15,613 bases of DNA from JBAZOJ01 sp041648755 (GTDB taxonomy: Bacteria; Planctomycetota; B143-G9): the NCBI GenBank assembly GCA_041648755.1, contig JBAZOJ010000061.1, positions 1-15,613 of the forward strand, in the 5' to 3' direction. Positions 7,526-15,179 of this stretch are shown here, one piece after another. The first letter of the stretch is position 1. Every line of letters begins with the position of its first letter. The position numbers and the translations under genes were made by a program. A model generated the notes under the pieces. It worked only from the letters and a program-made list of their open reading frames with translations, ran no database searches and was not told the DNA's origin.

Positions 7526-7869
7526 CAGGAGATGCCCTTCAGTCCGGCGTTGTACAACAAGCCACAGACGTCGAACATCACCAACCGGGTAGCGAGGACG
7601 GGGATGCCTTTCTCGCGCGCATAGTCGATGGCAGTCGCCACCGGACGTTTTCCCCGGCAGTAGACAACGCCTGCAACACCGGCGATATCGGCAGTTCGGA
7701 TGGACTGTATGTTCGTCAGTCCTGTGACCATCAATTCACCCGACTTGGTGTAGGCGAGCACTTCGCTCATTCCGTCAGAGGCGACCACCTCCGTAATGTC
7801 CCTGTCAAGAGCATCTTCGCAGGCGAGAATCTCGCAGTCCAGCAGTTCGCAGATCTCCCTGAGGGTCAT
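7525..7869 (-). CDS. DRTGG-domain protein
   Basis: 114 aa small soluble protein recognised by its DRTGG-like pattern: a start resembling the HPr-kinase N-terminal region (MTLREICELLDCEI), a central SGELMVTGLTN segment, GVVYCRGKRP, and an end with GIPVLATRLVMFDVCGLLYNAGL. DRTGG domains are small sensory/structural modules found in HPr-kinase-like and CBS-containing proteins, and often near HydABC-type operons; no catalytic residues are evident. It overlaps the NfnB-like gene by ATGA at 7866-7869 and the HATPase gene by one base, so the three are probably translated as a unit. It is paralogous to the product of 15180-15506. A role as partner or switch for the HATPase is inference. Confidence 0.8.
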   Translation of the reverse strand: MTLREICELLDCEILACEDALDRDITEVVASDGMSEVLAYTKSGELMVTGLTNIQSIRTADIAGVAGVVYCRGKRPVATAIDYAREKGIPVLATRLVMFDVCGLLYNAGLKGIS

Positions 7870-9293
7870 ACGGGCCTCTGTTCAGGGGCAGCTTCGCCCA
7901 TCAGGTACTTGTGCATCGAAGCAGCGGCAATCCTGCCCGCTCCCATCGCGCTGATGACTGTTGCCGCGCCTGTAACCACGTCACCGCCAGCCCAGATGTT
8001 GTGCCGCGATGTTCGGCCCGTCGCTTCGTCCACATTGATGTTGCCCTTTTTGCCGATGTCCAAGCCCTGCGTGGACATAGGGATCAGAGGATTCGGGCTG
8101 TTGCCGATTGCGACGACTACAGCATCGACCGGCATTCTGAAATCTGAACCCTCAACGGGGATGGGTTTCCGCCTGCCGGAAGCATCGGGCTCGCCGAGTT
8201 CCATGCGAAGGCACTCCATTTCCCTTACCCAACCGGTGGAGTCGCCGATGAGGCGGGTAGGCAGCACCAGCAGGTCGAAAATGACGCCTTCCTCCTCGGC
8301 GTTCTCGACTTCCTCGATACGCGCGGGAAGCTCATTCCGGCTTCGGCGGTAGAAGATGTGTGATTCATCCGCCCCGAGCCTCAAGGATGTTCGCGCGGAG
8401 TCCATTGCGACGTTGCCACCACCGACCACTGCGACGCGGGCAGGGCGCTTGATGGGGGTACTATAAAACGGGAACAGGAAGCCCTTCATCAGGTTAACGC
8501 GAGTGAGATACTCGTTGGCAGAATAGACACCGTTGAGGTTTTCTCCCGGAATGCCCATGAACCAGGGCAGACCGGCTCCTGCGCCGATGAACATGGCGTC
8601 GAACTCCTGCAGGATACGATCGACGGTTCGGGTCTTGCCGACAATGTAATCGGGGACGACATTTACGCCCAGGGATTTTATGTACTCGACCTCCCGTCGG
8701 ACAATCGCCTTGGGAAGGCGGAACTCAGGTATCCCATATGTGAGTACGCCACCGGATTCGTGCAGGGCCTCGAAGATCGTTACGTCGTGGCCGAGGATTT
8801 TCAGGTCGTTCGCCACGGTTATTCCGGCCGGACCAGCGCCAACGACCGCCACCTTCTTCCCGGTGTTTGCGGCCAAAGTTGGCCTCTGAATTGCGGAATT
8901 GGCAGCTTCCCAGTCAGCGAGAAACCGTTCGAGGCGCCCTATGGAGACCGGGTCTCCTTTCCGCCCGAGAACGCACTGCTTCTCGCACTGCTCCTCCTGA
9001 GGGCACACCCGTCCACACACGGCGGGCAGAGCATTGGTTGCCTTAATCTTGCGGATTCCTGATGCGAAATCGCCCTTGACTATGCAAGAGATGAAACCGG
9101 GGATATCGATGTTGACCGGGCAACCAGCTTTGCAGAACGCGGTCCGGCAATTCAGGCATCTGGACGCCTCATCAATCGCGGTCTCAGTGGTGTAGCCGAG
9201 GGCGACTTCGTCGAAATTGCGCCTCCGCTCGTGTTCGTCCTGCTTGGGCATTGGGTTGCGTTTCAGCTTCAAAGTTTTTGCGCCGTCAGCCAC
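7866..9293 (-). CDS. nfnB: NfnB/GltD-like NADPH-dependent flavoprotein
   Basis: 475 aa, the normal size for NfnB (sulfide dehydrogenase alpha) and the glutamate synthase small-chain family. The N-terminal Fe-S region carries CLNCRTAFCKAGCP (Cys46/49/54/58) and CGRVCPQEEQCEKQC (Cys93/97/103/107) for two [4Fe-4S] clusters. An FAD Rossmann motif VVGAGPAG follows, then a second nucleotide motif VVGGGNVAMD for NADPH and a closing GGDVVTGAATVISAMGAG FAD segment. In NfnAB this subunit holds the bifurcating FAD and handles NADPH and ferredoxin; in the Stn complex a GltD-like domain takes NADPH without bifurcating. The start is GTG 9293, with GGAGG at 9303-9307 nine bases upstream. It lies six bases after the NfnA-like gene. 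True glutamate synthase is unlikely because no gltB is present and NfnA is adjacent. Confidence 0.9.
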   Translation of the reverse strand: MADGAKTLKLKRNPMPKQDEHERRRNFDEVALGYTTETAIDEASRCLNCRTAFCKAGCPVNIDIPGFISCIVKGDFASGIRKIKATNALPAVCGRVCPQEEQCEKQCVLGRKGDPVSIGRLERFLADWEAANSAIQRPTLAANTGKKVAVVGAGPAGITVANDLKILGHDVTIFEALHESGGVLTYGIPEFRLPKAIVRREVEYIKSLGVNVVPDYIVGKTRTVDRILQEFDAMFIGAGAGLPWFMGIPGENLNGVYSANEYLTRVNLMKGFLFPFYSTPIKRPARVAVVGGGNVAMDSARTSLRLGADESHIFYRRSRNELPARIEEVENAEEEGVIFDLLVLPTRLIGDSTGWVREMECLRMELGEPDASGRRKPIPVEGSDFRMPVDAVVVAIGNSPNPLIPMSTQGLDIGKKGNINVDEATGRTSRHNIWAGGDVVTGAATVISAMGAGRIAAASMHKYLMGEAAPEQRPV

Positions 9294-9299
9294 GCTTTC

Positions 9300-10160
9300 C
9301 TACCTCCCTTGCTCTTTGCCGCCGCATCCGGCGTGCGATCCGCATCCACTTTTCCTTAGGGGCTCGACCTCTTCGGGGCTGTAGGATTTTCGGCGTGCCA
9401 GGAACTCGTCCCAATCGATCTTGTGGCCGTCGAAGTCAGGGCCGTCGACGCAGGCGAACTTCGTCTGTCCGTCTACGGAGAGCCTGCACACTCCGCACAT
9501 TCCCGTGCCGTCAATCATTATCGGGTTCATATTGACGATCGTCTTCCAGCCAGGCGAGCGCGTAATAGTCGAGACGCGCATCATCTGGAACGTGCAGCCG
9601 TTGACTACTACGAGGTCGGGCTGGATTCCCTTCGACTGAAGCAGTTCCGGGATTGCGCTGACGTGGCCCTTCTTTCCGGCCGTCCCATCGCGCGTAATCT
9701 CAAAAACTCCGTCGGATACATCTTTGAACTTGTCCCGCCAGTAGAGCAGAAATGAGCTTCTGGCCTCAATTATCGTGAAGACCTTATTCCCGGCCTCCTT
9801 CATGGCTCTTGCCACGGGGTAGATACTGCCGATTCCGTAGCATCCTCCGATGCAGATCACTGTCCCGAACTTGCTGATCGCCGTCCCTCTCCCAAGCGGA
9901 CCAGCATAAGTCGGGATGGTGTCTCCCGCCTTAAGTCTTGCGAGCTTCGCTGTTGAAGCACCAACCTGCATGAACACAGAAGTGACCGTGCCCGCATCTC
10001 GATCCCAGTCGGCAACTGACAAGGGGATTCTCTCGCCTTGTGCGTCCGCCCGAACGATCACGAAGTTGCCCGGCTGCACTGATTCCGCCACTGCCGGAGC
10101 CTCAACAATCAACTCGTGCATGTTTGGCACGACATGTTTCACGTCAACGATTCTGTACAT
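9300..10160 (-). CDS. nfnA: NfnA-like FAD/NAD-binding [2Fe-2S] flavoprotein (sulfide/dihydroorotate dehydrogenase-like)
   Basis: 286 aa of the PyrK/SudB/NfnA family. Seen are an FAD-binding RIPLS motif (Arg44-Ser48), an NAD-binding GGCYGIGSIYP segment near residue 106, and a [2Fe-2S] site with Asp217, Cys222, Cys225 and Cys237 (DGTGMCGVC, then C). The Asp-plus-three-Cys pattern is that of NfnA proteins. In Nfn this subunit takes NAD(H), while NfnB handles NADPH and ferredoxin. ATG 10160 is preferred because GAGGTG at 10164-10169 is its ribosome site; a GTG at 10166 lies inside that site. It starts seven bases after the NuoG-like stop, so it is likely co-produced with the NuoE/F/G trio. The C-terminus has an extra GCGSHAGCGG tail of unknown use. 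Confidence 0.9.
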   Translation of the reverse strand: MYRIVDVKHVVPNMHELIVEAPAVAESVQPGNFVIVRADAQGERIPLSVADWDRDAGTVTSVFMQVGASTAKLARLKAGDTIPTYAGPLGRGTAISKFGTVICIGGCYGIGSIYPVARAMKEAGNKVFTIIEARSSFLLYWRDKFKDVSDGVFEITRDGTAGKKGHVSAIPELLQSKGIQPDLVVVNGCTFQMMRVSTITRSPGWKTIVNMNPIMIDGTGMCGVCRLSVDGQTKFACVDGPDFDGHKIDWDEFLARRKSYSPEEVEPLRKSGCGSHAGCGGKEQGR

Positions 10161-10167
10161 AGCCACC

Positions 10168-12666
10168 TCACCCGCCGACTTGGGTTGAAGATCCGGTTGC
10201 CGGAGCGATGTCCGCTCCGACTATTGTTGTGTGCTTGAAAAGTGCCTGCATACCTGTGCGGTGCTCGATGCCACCGCACGTTGTCGGGACCGTGAAATAG
10301 GCGCAGCCCGCGGGGCATTCCGCATCGCTGATGGCTATCGCCTTTGTGGTTGTCCCGGTCACGCAGACTTCCGCTTCAGAGCCGGAGGGTATCCCGAGGG
10401 TCTTGAGATCGGCCGGATTCATCCTGATGCCTTCTTCGAGGGCCAGCATCGCCAGTCCCTCGACTTTCGCCACGAGGTTGATTCCTCTGTGCGTGAAACC
10501 GGCGGGGGAGGGCACCAGCCTGAATTTTCCCACAGATCCGTTCAGAGATGTTACTTCAGCCTTCAGGACGCCAGGGGGGAAGGCTTCGGGCGATACACGC
10601 GGCATCCGGTCGGCCTTGGCCGGAATTCCGGGGAACGCGGTTGAAATTGCCGCCTGAACCGCCTCAAGGGACGTAAGAGCGGGAGGGGATACCTTCACTG
10701 CGGCCGCCAGTTCAGTGAATGTCCACCAGTCCGGTCGGGCGAATCCGGTCCGCATTCCGTCGGGGAAGCTCTCGATCTGCGATGCTTCCTGAAGCCGTCC
10801 TTCGATGTTGATTAGGGTCCCCTTCGCCTCGGCGAAGCTCGCGGCAGGGAGAAAGACATCCGCGTCAAAGGGCGGAAGGTAGATATCCTGAACCACGAGG
10901 AAATCACAGTCAGGGCGCTTGGAGAAGGGCACTTCGCCCACGAGGTACAGCACCTTGGGGTGCACAGAACCTGAACGCAACTGCTCGATCCCGAACGAGG
11001 GCGTCCTGTCAAGCATGCCCAATTCGAGCACTCCGCGGGAATTGGCCCCGAAGTAGAATGGAACGAGCCTGACACTTGGTGACTTGAGCAGCGAGGCCAT
11101 GGCGGCGAGAACAGCCGGGCCTCCGTTCTGTATGGCTTGTGGCCCGACGAGTACCGCGATGTCATGGCCCGAAGCGAGCATCTTTACCGCATGCGCGATC
11201 TTCTCCGGCGCAACTCCCGACGATGTTGCTGCGCGTTCGGAGTCAGGGGTTTCTCCACTGATTGCAGCAGCCAGCGCGACCAATAAGGCGCCTTCGGTTC
11301 CGGGCATAGGCTGCAGCCAGTCGTCAGTGTATCTTGTCAGATTGCCAGAGCGCGCGTCAACAGCGATGAGTTTCGCGCCTTTGGCAATGGCGCGGCGGAT
11401 CTGGACACCGACGATGGAGAAATGGAATCTCGTGTCCAGTCCGACCGAAAGGATAGTGTCGCAACGCGATATGTCCTTAAGGGAAATCGGCTTCGAGAAG
11501 AATGCTTTCCACAATTGGGCGCCACCCGGCAACAAATCCCGGGCAGAAGTGTCGAGGCTGGCTCCGGGTATCACGGAATCAGCGAACCAGCCTGCGGAGA
11601 ACAGGCCCTCGCAGGAAAGGTCGGGTGAGACCAGCATGGCAATGTCGGCGGGCTGAACCGTGCTTATGGCCGCCGCAACTGCGTGGATGGCCTCTTCCCA
11701 TGTGCTTTCGCGGAAATACCGGCCCTTCCTGACCATTGGTTTTCTTGCGCGCGTGAAATGGTGAGTCGCTTCGGGCATGCAGAAGCGTCCTTTCACGCAT
11801 ATCTGTCCATCATTGATTTCCGGGTCAAGTGCGGCCTTGGCGCTCGAAAGCCTTCCGTCCTTGTGCGCGACATCAAGTTGGCACCCGACTGCGCAAAACG
11901 GGCACGTAGTGGTGATAAACCCGTCGGGCTTCCCGTCCCACTTGGATGCCTTGTCGGCAAGAGCGCCGGTTGGGCAGATGTCCACGCACGCCCCGCAGAA
12001 CTCGCAACCGGCCTGGACGTGACTTCGGTCGAATGCAGTTCCGATTTTCGCCTTGCGGCCGCGCCAGGAAAACGCAAGAACGGAAGTCCCGCGAACCTCC
12101 TGGCACATCCTGACGCATCGCCCGCACAGAACGCAGATGTTGTAGTCACGGTCGTAAAAAGGATCGTCCTGCTCGGGCTCGAGGCCGCGGTAGTAGATGG
12201 GGTAGTCGATGTCCTTGATCCCAAGTTCCTCGACGAGATCCTGCAACTCGCACTGGTGGTCGTTAGGACAGAAACGGCAGCCGGTGGAGACTCCCGTTTT
12301 GCGTATGGTTCCCTGGTATTCTTTGCAGTCGTCGCTTTCATCGCAGAGAAGGCAGCTTGATGGGTGTTCGCTCAGCAGCAGTTTCAGAATCTCGATGCGG
12401 AGTTCGCGCAATCTCACCGATTCAGTAAGAACCTTCATCCCTTCCTGTGCGCGAGTGTCACAGGCCAGTGGGTATCCCCGCATCCCTTCGATCTCGACCA
12501 TGCACATTCGGCATGACCCAAATGCGGAAAGGTCTTTGTGCGAACATAGCGACGGGATCTTTATTCCGTTCAGCTCCGCAGCCCGGAGCACTGTGACTCC
12601 CTCCGGGAACTCCACCCTTCGATGGTTGATCTGCATCGCGAGCGTTTTTGGTTCTTGCAGCGCCAC
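10168..12666 (-). CDS. NuoG-like / formate dehydrogenase alpha-like multi-cluster subunit without a visible Mo ligand
   Basis: 832 aa. The N-terminus carries a [2Fe-2S] site (Cys41/52/55/69), a His-Cys [4Fe-4S] site (His101, Cys105/108/114), an extra CxxCxxxxxC set (Cys130/133/139), two ferredoxin-type clusters (Cys178/181/184/188 and Cys221/224/227/231) and the molybdopterin-fold cluster (Cys255/258/262/290, then Lys292). A molybdopterin oxidoreductase fold follows, with FAEAKGTLINIEGRLQ in the middle and a dinucleotide-binding-like domain at about 710-815. Where formate dehydrogenases have Cys/Sec-His after an Arg, I read SARDLLPGG (374-382), so the Mo site looks lost, as in NuoG. The likely role is electron wiring between NuoF and a partner, plausibly the NfnB-like subunit. 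Start is GTG 12666 with GGAG six bases upstream. A formate dehydrogenase is possible but disfavoured. Confidence 0.85.
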   Translation of the reverse strand: MALQEPKTLAMQINHRRVEFPEGVTVLRAAELNGIKIPSLCSHKDLSAFGSCRMCMVEIEGMRGYPLACDTRAQEGMKVLTESVRLRELRIEILKLLLSEHPSSCLLCDESDDCKEYQGTIRKTGVSTGCRFCPNDHQCELQDLVEELGIKDIDYPIYYRGLEPEQDDPFYDRDYNICVLCGRCVRMCQEVRGTSVLAFSWRGRKAKIGTAFDRSHVQAGCEFCGACVDICPTGALADKASKWDGKPDGFITTTCPFCAVGCQLDVAHKDGRLSSAKAALDPEINDGQICVKGRFCMPEATHHFTRARKPMVRKGRYFRESTWEEAIHAVAAAISTVQPADIAMLVSPDLSCEGLFSAGWFADSVIPGASLDTSARDLLPGGAQLWKAFFSKPISLKDISRCDTILSVGLDTRFHFSIVGVQIRRAIAKGAKLIAVDARSGNLTRYTDDWLQPMPGTEGALLVALAAAISGETPDSERAATSSGVAPEKIAHAVKMLASGHDIAVLVGPQAIQNGGPAVLAAMASLLKSPSVRLVPFYFGANSRGVLELGMLDRTPSFGIEQLRSGSVHPKVLYLVGEVPFSKRPDCDFLVVQDIYLPPFDADVFLPAASFAEAKGTLINIEGRLQEASQIESFPDGMRTGFARPDWWTFTELAAAVKVSPPALTSLEAVQAAISTAFPGIPAKADRMPRVSPEAFPPGVLKAEVTSLNGSVGKFRLVPSPAGFTHRGINLVAKVEGLAMLALEEGIRMNPADLKTLGIPSGSEAEVCVTGTTTKAIAISDAECPAGCAYFTVPTTCGGIEHRTGMQALFKHTTIVGADIAPATGSSTQVGG

Positions 12667-12705
12667 TTGCTTCTCCGGTTTCTCTGATTCCTCGGTGCGT
12701 TACAC

Positions 12706-14580
12706 TCAGCGCGGCTCGATTACGATGGCGTCGCCCGCTATCGCGTCGAACCGGCACACCTCGTAGCATGACCTGCACTTGATGCACTTCTCCGGGTCAA
12801 GATTGTGTGGCTCGGATCGGGGGCCCGAAATAGCGTTGGTCGGGCATACCGACACACATCTCTGGCACCCCGTGCACTTTCCGGGAATGACCCGGTACAC
12901 TACAAGATCGCGGCATACCGCCGCGGGGCATCGCCTGTTGACTATGTGGTCGAGGAACTCGCCCCTGAAGTACTTCATCGACGACAGCACCGGGTTGGGG
13001 GCAGTTCCTCCAAGGGCACAGAGCGATCCCTCCTTGATTACCTTTGCGAGCCGGTCGATCTTGTCGAGGTCGCTCATCTCGGCCTTGCCAGCGCAGATTT
13101 TCTCCAGCAGTTCGACAAGATGCATCGTGCCGACTCTGCACGGGACGCACTTGCCACAGGACTCATGTCGCGTGAAGGTCAGGAAGTACTTCGCGGTATC
13201 GACTATGCAAGTATCCGCATCCACAACTATCAGTCCGCCGGAGCCCATGATCGAGCCGACGGAGGCAAGGCTCTCGTAATCCATTGGCAAATCGAGGAAT
13301 TCGGCGGAAAGGCAGCCTCCGGAAGGGCCTCCGCTTTGGACGGCCTTGAATGGCTTCGCCGTGCCGCCCCCGATGTCGAAGACTACCTGCCTGAGCGTTG
13401 TGCCAAGCGGGACTTCAATCAACCCGGTGCGGCGGACTTTTCCGACCAGCGAAAAGGTCTTTGTTCCCTTGCTGGTCTCGGTGCCCCACTGGGAGTACCA
13501 TTCCGGGCCGTTCCTGACGATGCTTGCCAAGACAGAAAGGGTCTCGACGTTATTGATGATGGTCGGCTTGCCCCAAAGTCCTTCAATGGCGGGGAAGGGC
13601 GGTCGGGTGCGGGGCATCCCACGCTTGCCCTCAATTGAGGCAATCAGGGCGGTTTCCTCGCCGCAGACGAAAGCTCCAGCGCCCTCCTTGATCGAGATAT
13701 CGAAACTGAAGTCGCTGCCCAGGATGTTCTTCCCGAGGAGGTTGAGCTCTCTCATCAGACCGATTGCGCGTTTCAGGCGTGTGATTGCCAGCGGGTACTC
13801 GGCGCGGATATAAACGATGCCCTTTGAAGCACCGATCGTGTAGGCAGCGATGAGCATTCCTTCGAGCAGTGCATGAGGGTCACCTTCAATAAGGGAGCGG
13901 TTCATGAAAGCGCCCGGGTCGCCTTCGTCAGCGTTGCAGATAAGGTAGCGCTGGTCGCCCGGTGCGCTCCGACAGAAGGACCACTTCTTCCATGTTGGGA
14001 AGCCCGCGCCGCCCCTTCCGCGCAGCCCGGACCTTTTCACGATGTCCAGCACATCCTCAGGCTTGGAAGTCAGACACTTGGCAATTGCCGAGTATCCGTC
14101 CAGCGCAAGGCAGTGCCCGATATCGTCAGGATCGATGATCCCGCAGTTTCGAAGCACCACCCGCACCTGAGGCTTTAGCATAGGCATATCGAAGAAGCGA
14201 GGCACTTTATCGAGTGTTTCCTCGCCGTGCGAGCCTGCCAGGTGGAAGGGGGTAATCTCGTTATCCTGGAAGAACGAAGACAGAATCCGTCGCGCGTGTT
14301 CGGGGGTTACGTTGGAGTAGCTGATCCTCGGGAGGCCGGGCATCTTAACGTCCATAAGCGGTTCGAGGTAGCATGGGCCGATGCAGCCAACTTCAATGAT
14401 CCTGGCCGATTTGCCTGTCTCCTTAAGGTAATCTTCAGCAGCTTGGCGGGCGTCGGCGGCACCTGCCGCGATCCCGCACGTTCCCGTGCCGAAATAGATC
14501 AGCGGTTCGGTGTTGTCGGATAGTCTTGCCCATTCGACCTTGGCGACTCGACGGGCCTCGTCAAGCTGTTTCGTGTTCAT
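12706..14580 (-). CDS. nuoF: NuoF/HydB-like NADH-binding flavoprotein with C-terminal ferredoxin domain
   Basis: 624 aa, close to HydB of bifurcating hydrogenases and longer than respiratory NuoF (about 430-450). Order: a thioredoxin-like [2Fe-2S] domain with Cys35, Cys66 and Cys70 (CGIAAGA, GCIGPC); the FMN/NADH core with GLRGRGGAGFPTWKKW, CNADEGDPGAFMNR and CGEETALIASIEGKRG; the [4Fe-4S] site Cys475/478/481/521 (ESCGKCVPCRVG); a CPAAVC pair (Cys551/556); and two ferredoxin clusters, Cys569/572/575/579 and Cys599/602/605/609. This C-terminal extension is typical of soluble bifurcating NADH/ferredoxin modules. The start is ATG 14580, with an AGAGGA ribosome site; upstream in-frame codons to 14700 are not conserved-looking. 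It overlaps the nuoE end by 20 bases, so translation is probably coupled. Confidence 0.93.
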   Translation of the reverse strand: MNTKQLDEARRVAKVEWARLSDNTEPLIYFGTGTCGIAAGAADARQAAEDYLKETGKSARIIEVGCIGPCYLEPLMDVKMPGLPRISYSNVTPEHARRILSSFFQDNEITPFHLAGSHGEETLDKVPRFFDMPMLKPQVRVVLRNCGIIDPDDIGHCLALDGYSAIAKCLTSKPEDVLDIVKRSGLRGRGGAGFPTWKKWSFCRSAPGDQRYLICNADEGDPGAFMNRSLIEGDPHALLEGMLIAAYTIGASKGIVYIRAEYPLAITRLKRAIGLMRELNLLGKNILGSDFSFDISIKEGAGAFVCGEETALIASIEGKRGMPRTRPPFPAIEGLWGKPTIINNVETLSVLASIVRNGPEWYSQWGTETSKGTKTFSLVGKVRRTGLIEVPLGTTLRQVVFDIGGGTAKPFKAVQSGGPSGGCLSAEFLDLPMDYESLASVGSIMGSGGLIVVDADTCIVDTAKYFLTFTRHESCGKCVPCRVGTMHLVELLEKICAGKAEMSDLDKIDRLAKVIKEGSLCALGGTAPNPVLSSMKYFRGEFLDHIVNRRCPAAVCRDLVVYRVIPGKCTGCQRCVSVCPTNAISGPRSEPHNLDPEKCIKCRSCYEVCRFDAIAGDAIVIEPR

Positions 14581-15019
14581 TGAGAATCCTCTGGAGTTTG
14601 AGCACTGACATCTGGCTGTACATCTTCGCATCCAGAGTGAATACCGGCGCAAGTGCACAGCATCCCAAGCACGCGACGCGCTCCAAGTCGTATTCGCCAT
14701 CGGCGGTTGTCTGTCCGGGTTCTACTTCGAGTTTTCGCTTGACGGTCTCGAGGATTTGCTCTCCGCCTTTCACGTGGCAGGCAGTACCGAGGCATACCCT
14801 AAGGTGGTGCTTACCCGGCGGACAGAATCTGAACTGCGAATAGAAGGTGGCCACGCCGAAAATCTCGTTCTCCGATACTTTCACATGCAGGGAGATGTCG
14901 TGAACAGCTTCCTGCGGAAGGAAGCCGTAGATTTCCTGGGCTTTCTGTAGAAGGGGGATTAGAGATGAGCGGTCGCCCGGGTAGTTCGGCAAGAATGAGG
15001 TCAGAGACTTGCAGGGCAT
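14561..15019 (-). CDS. nuoE: NuoE/HydC-like thioredoxin-fold [2Fe-2S] subunit
   Basis: 152 aa, the usual length of the 24 kDa NADH dehydrogenase/HydC family. A helical N-terminal part (LIPLLQKAQEIYGFLP, then VSENEIFGVATFYSQF) precedes the thioredoxin-like domain with the [2Fe-2S] ligands Cys76, Cys81, Cys117 and Cys121 in CLGTAC and CLGCC. It pairs with the NuoF/HydB protein and passes electrons within the flavoprotein module. ATG 15019 is chosen because AGGTGG at 15025-15030 lies five bases upstream; GTG codons at 15025 and 15028 are in frame but overlap that site. The 160-base gap before it, which holds two hairpins, separates it from the first DRTGG gene. Confidence 0.93.
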   Translation of the reverse strand: MPCKSLTSFLPNYPGDRSSLIPLLQKAQEIYGFLPQEAVHDISLHVKVSENEIFGVATFYSQFRFCPPGKHHLRVCLGTACHVKGGEQILETVKRKLEVEPGQTTADGEYDLERVACLGCCALAPVFTLDAKMYSQMSVLKLQRILNEHETA

Positions 15020-15079
15020 ACTCACCACCTGTCATACTGGGTGAAGAAGCAGGCCAGGGAACGGAAGGCCCTTGCTCAT

Positions 15080-15118
15080 CCCCCGCCGTTCGGGGGTGCG
15101 CCTCCGGTGACAGGAGGC
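15080..15118. other. Tandem GC-rich hairpins between the DRTGG gene and nuoE
   Basis: Two perfect 6-bp inverted repeats lie four bases apart: CCCCCG (15080-15085) with CGGGGG (15091-15096), five-base loop; and GCCTCC (15100-15105) with GGAGGC (15113-15118), seven-base loop. No run of T follows on the minus strand, so this is not a standard rho-independent terminator. In the operon transcript they could act as an attenuator or RNA-processing/stability element. The 15020-15179 gap otherwise shows no gene and no convincing promoter. Confidence 0.5.
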
Positions 15119-15179
15119 ATGAGCCGCCGTCGGGAAAAGCGGGGCGTCAACGAAACGCGACTTGCCACAACGCCATCCG

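Noticed and set aside
6854..8352. Long plus-strand open frames (6854-7624 and 7519-8352)
   Set aside because: They lie opposite the HydS-like, HATPase, DRTGG and NfnB genes, all of which have clear family motifs; the translations look like antisense noise.
10168..12666. Calling this gene an active formate dehydrogenase
   Set aside because: The usual Cys/Sec-His motif is not seen where expected, although the overall domain layout would invite that label.
15032..15079. 15-codon reading frame directly before nuoE, after the hairpins
   Set aside because: No ribosome site with proper spacing and no sign of a leader-peptide codon bias.
15080..15118. CRISPR or transposon end from the short inverted repeats
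   Set aside because: There are only two unrelated 6-bp stems with no repeat-spacer order and no transposase nearby.
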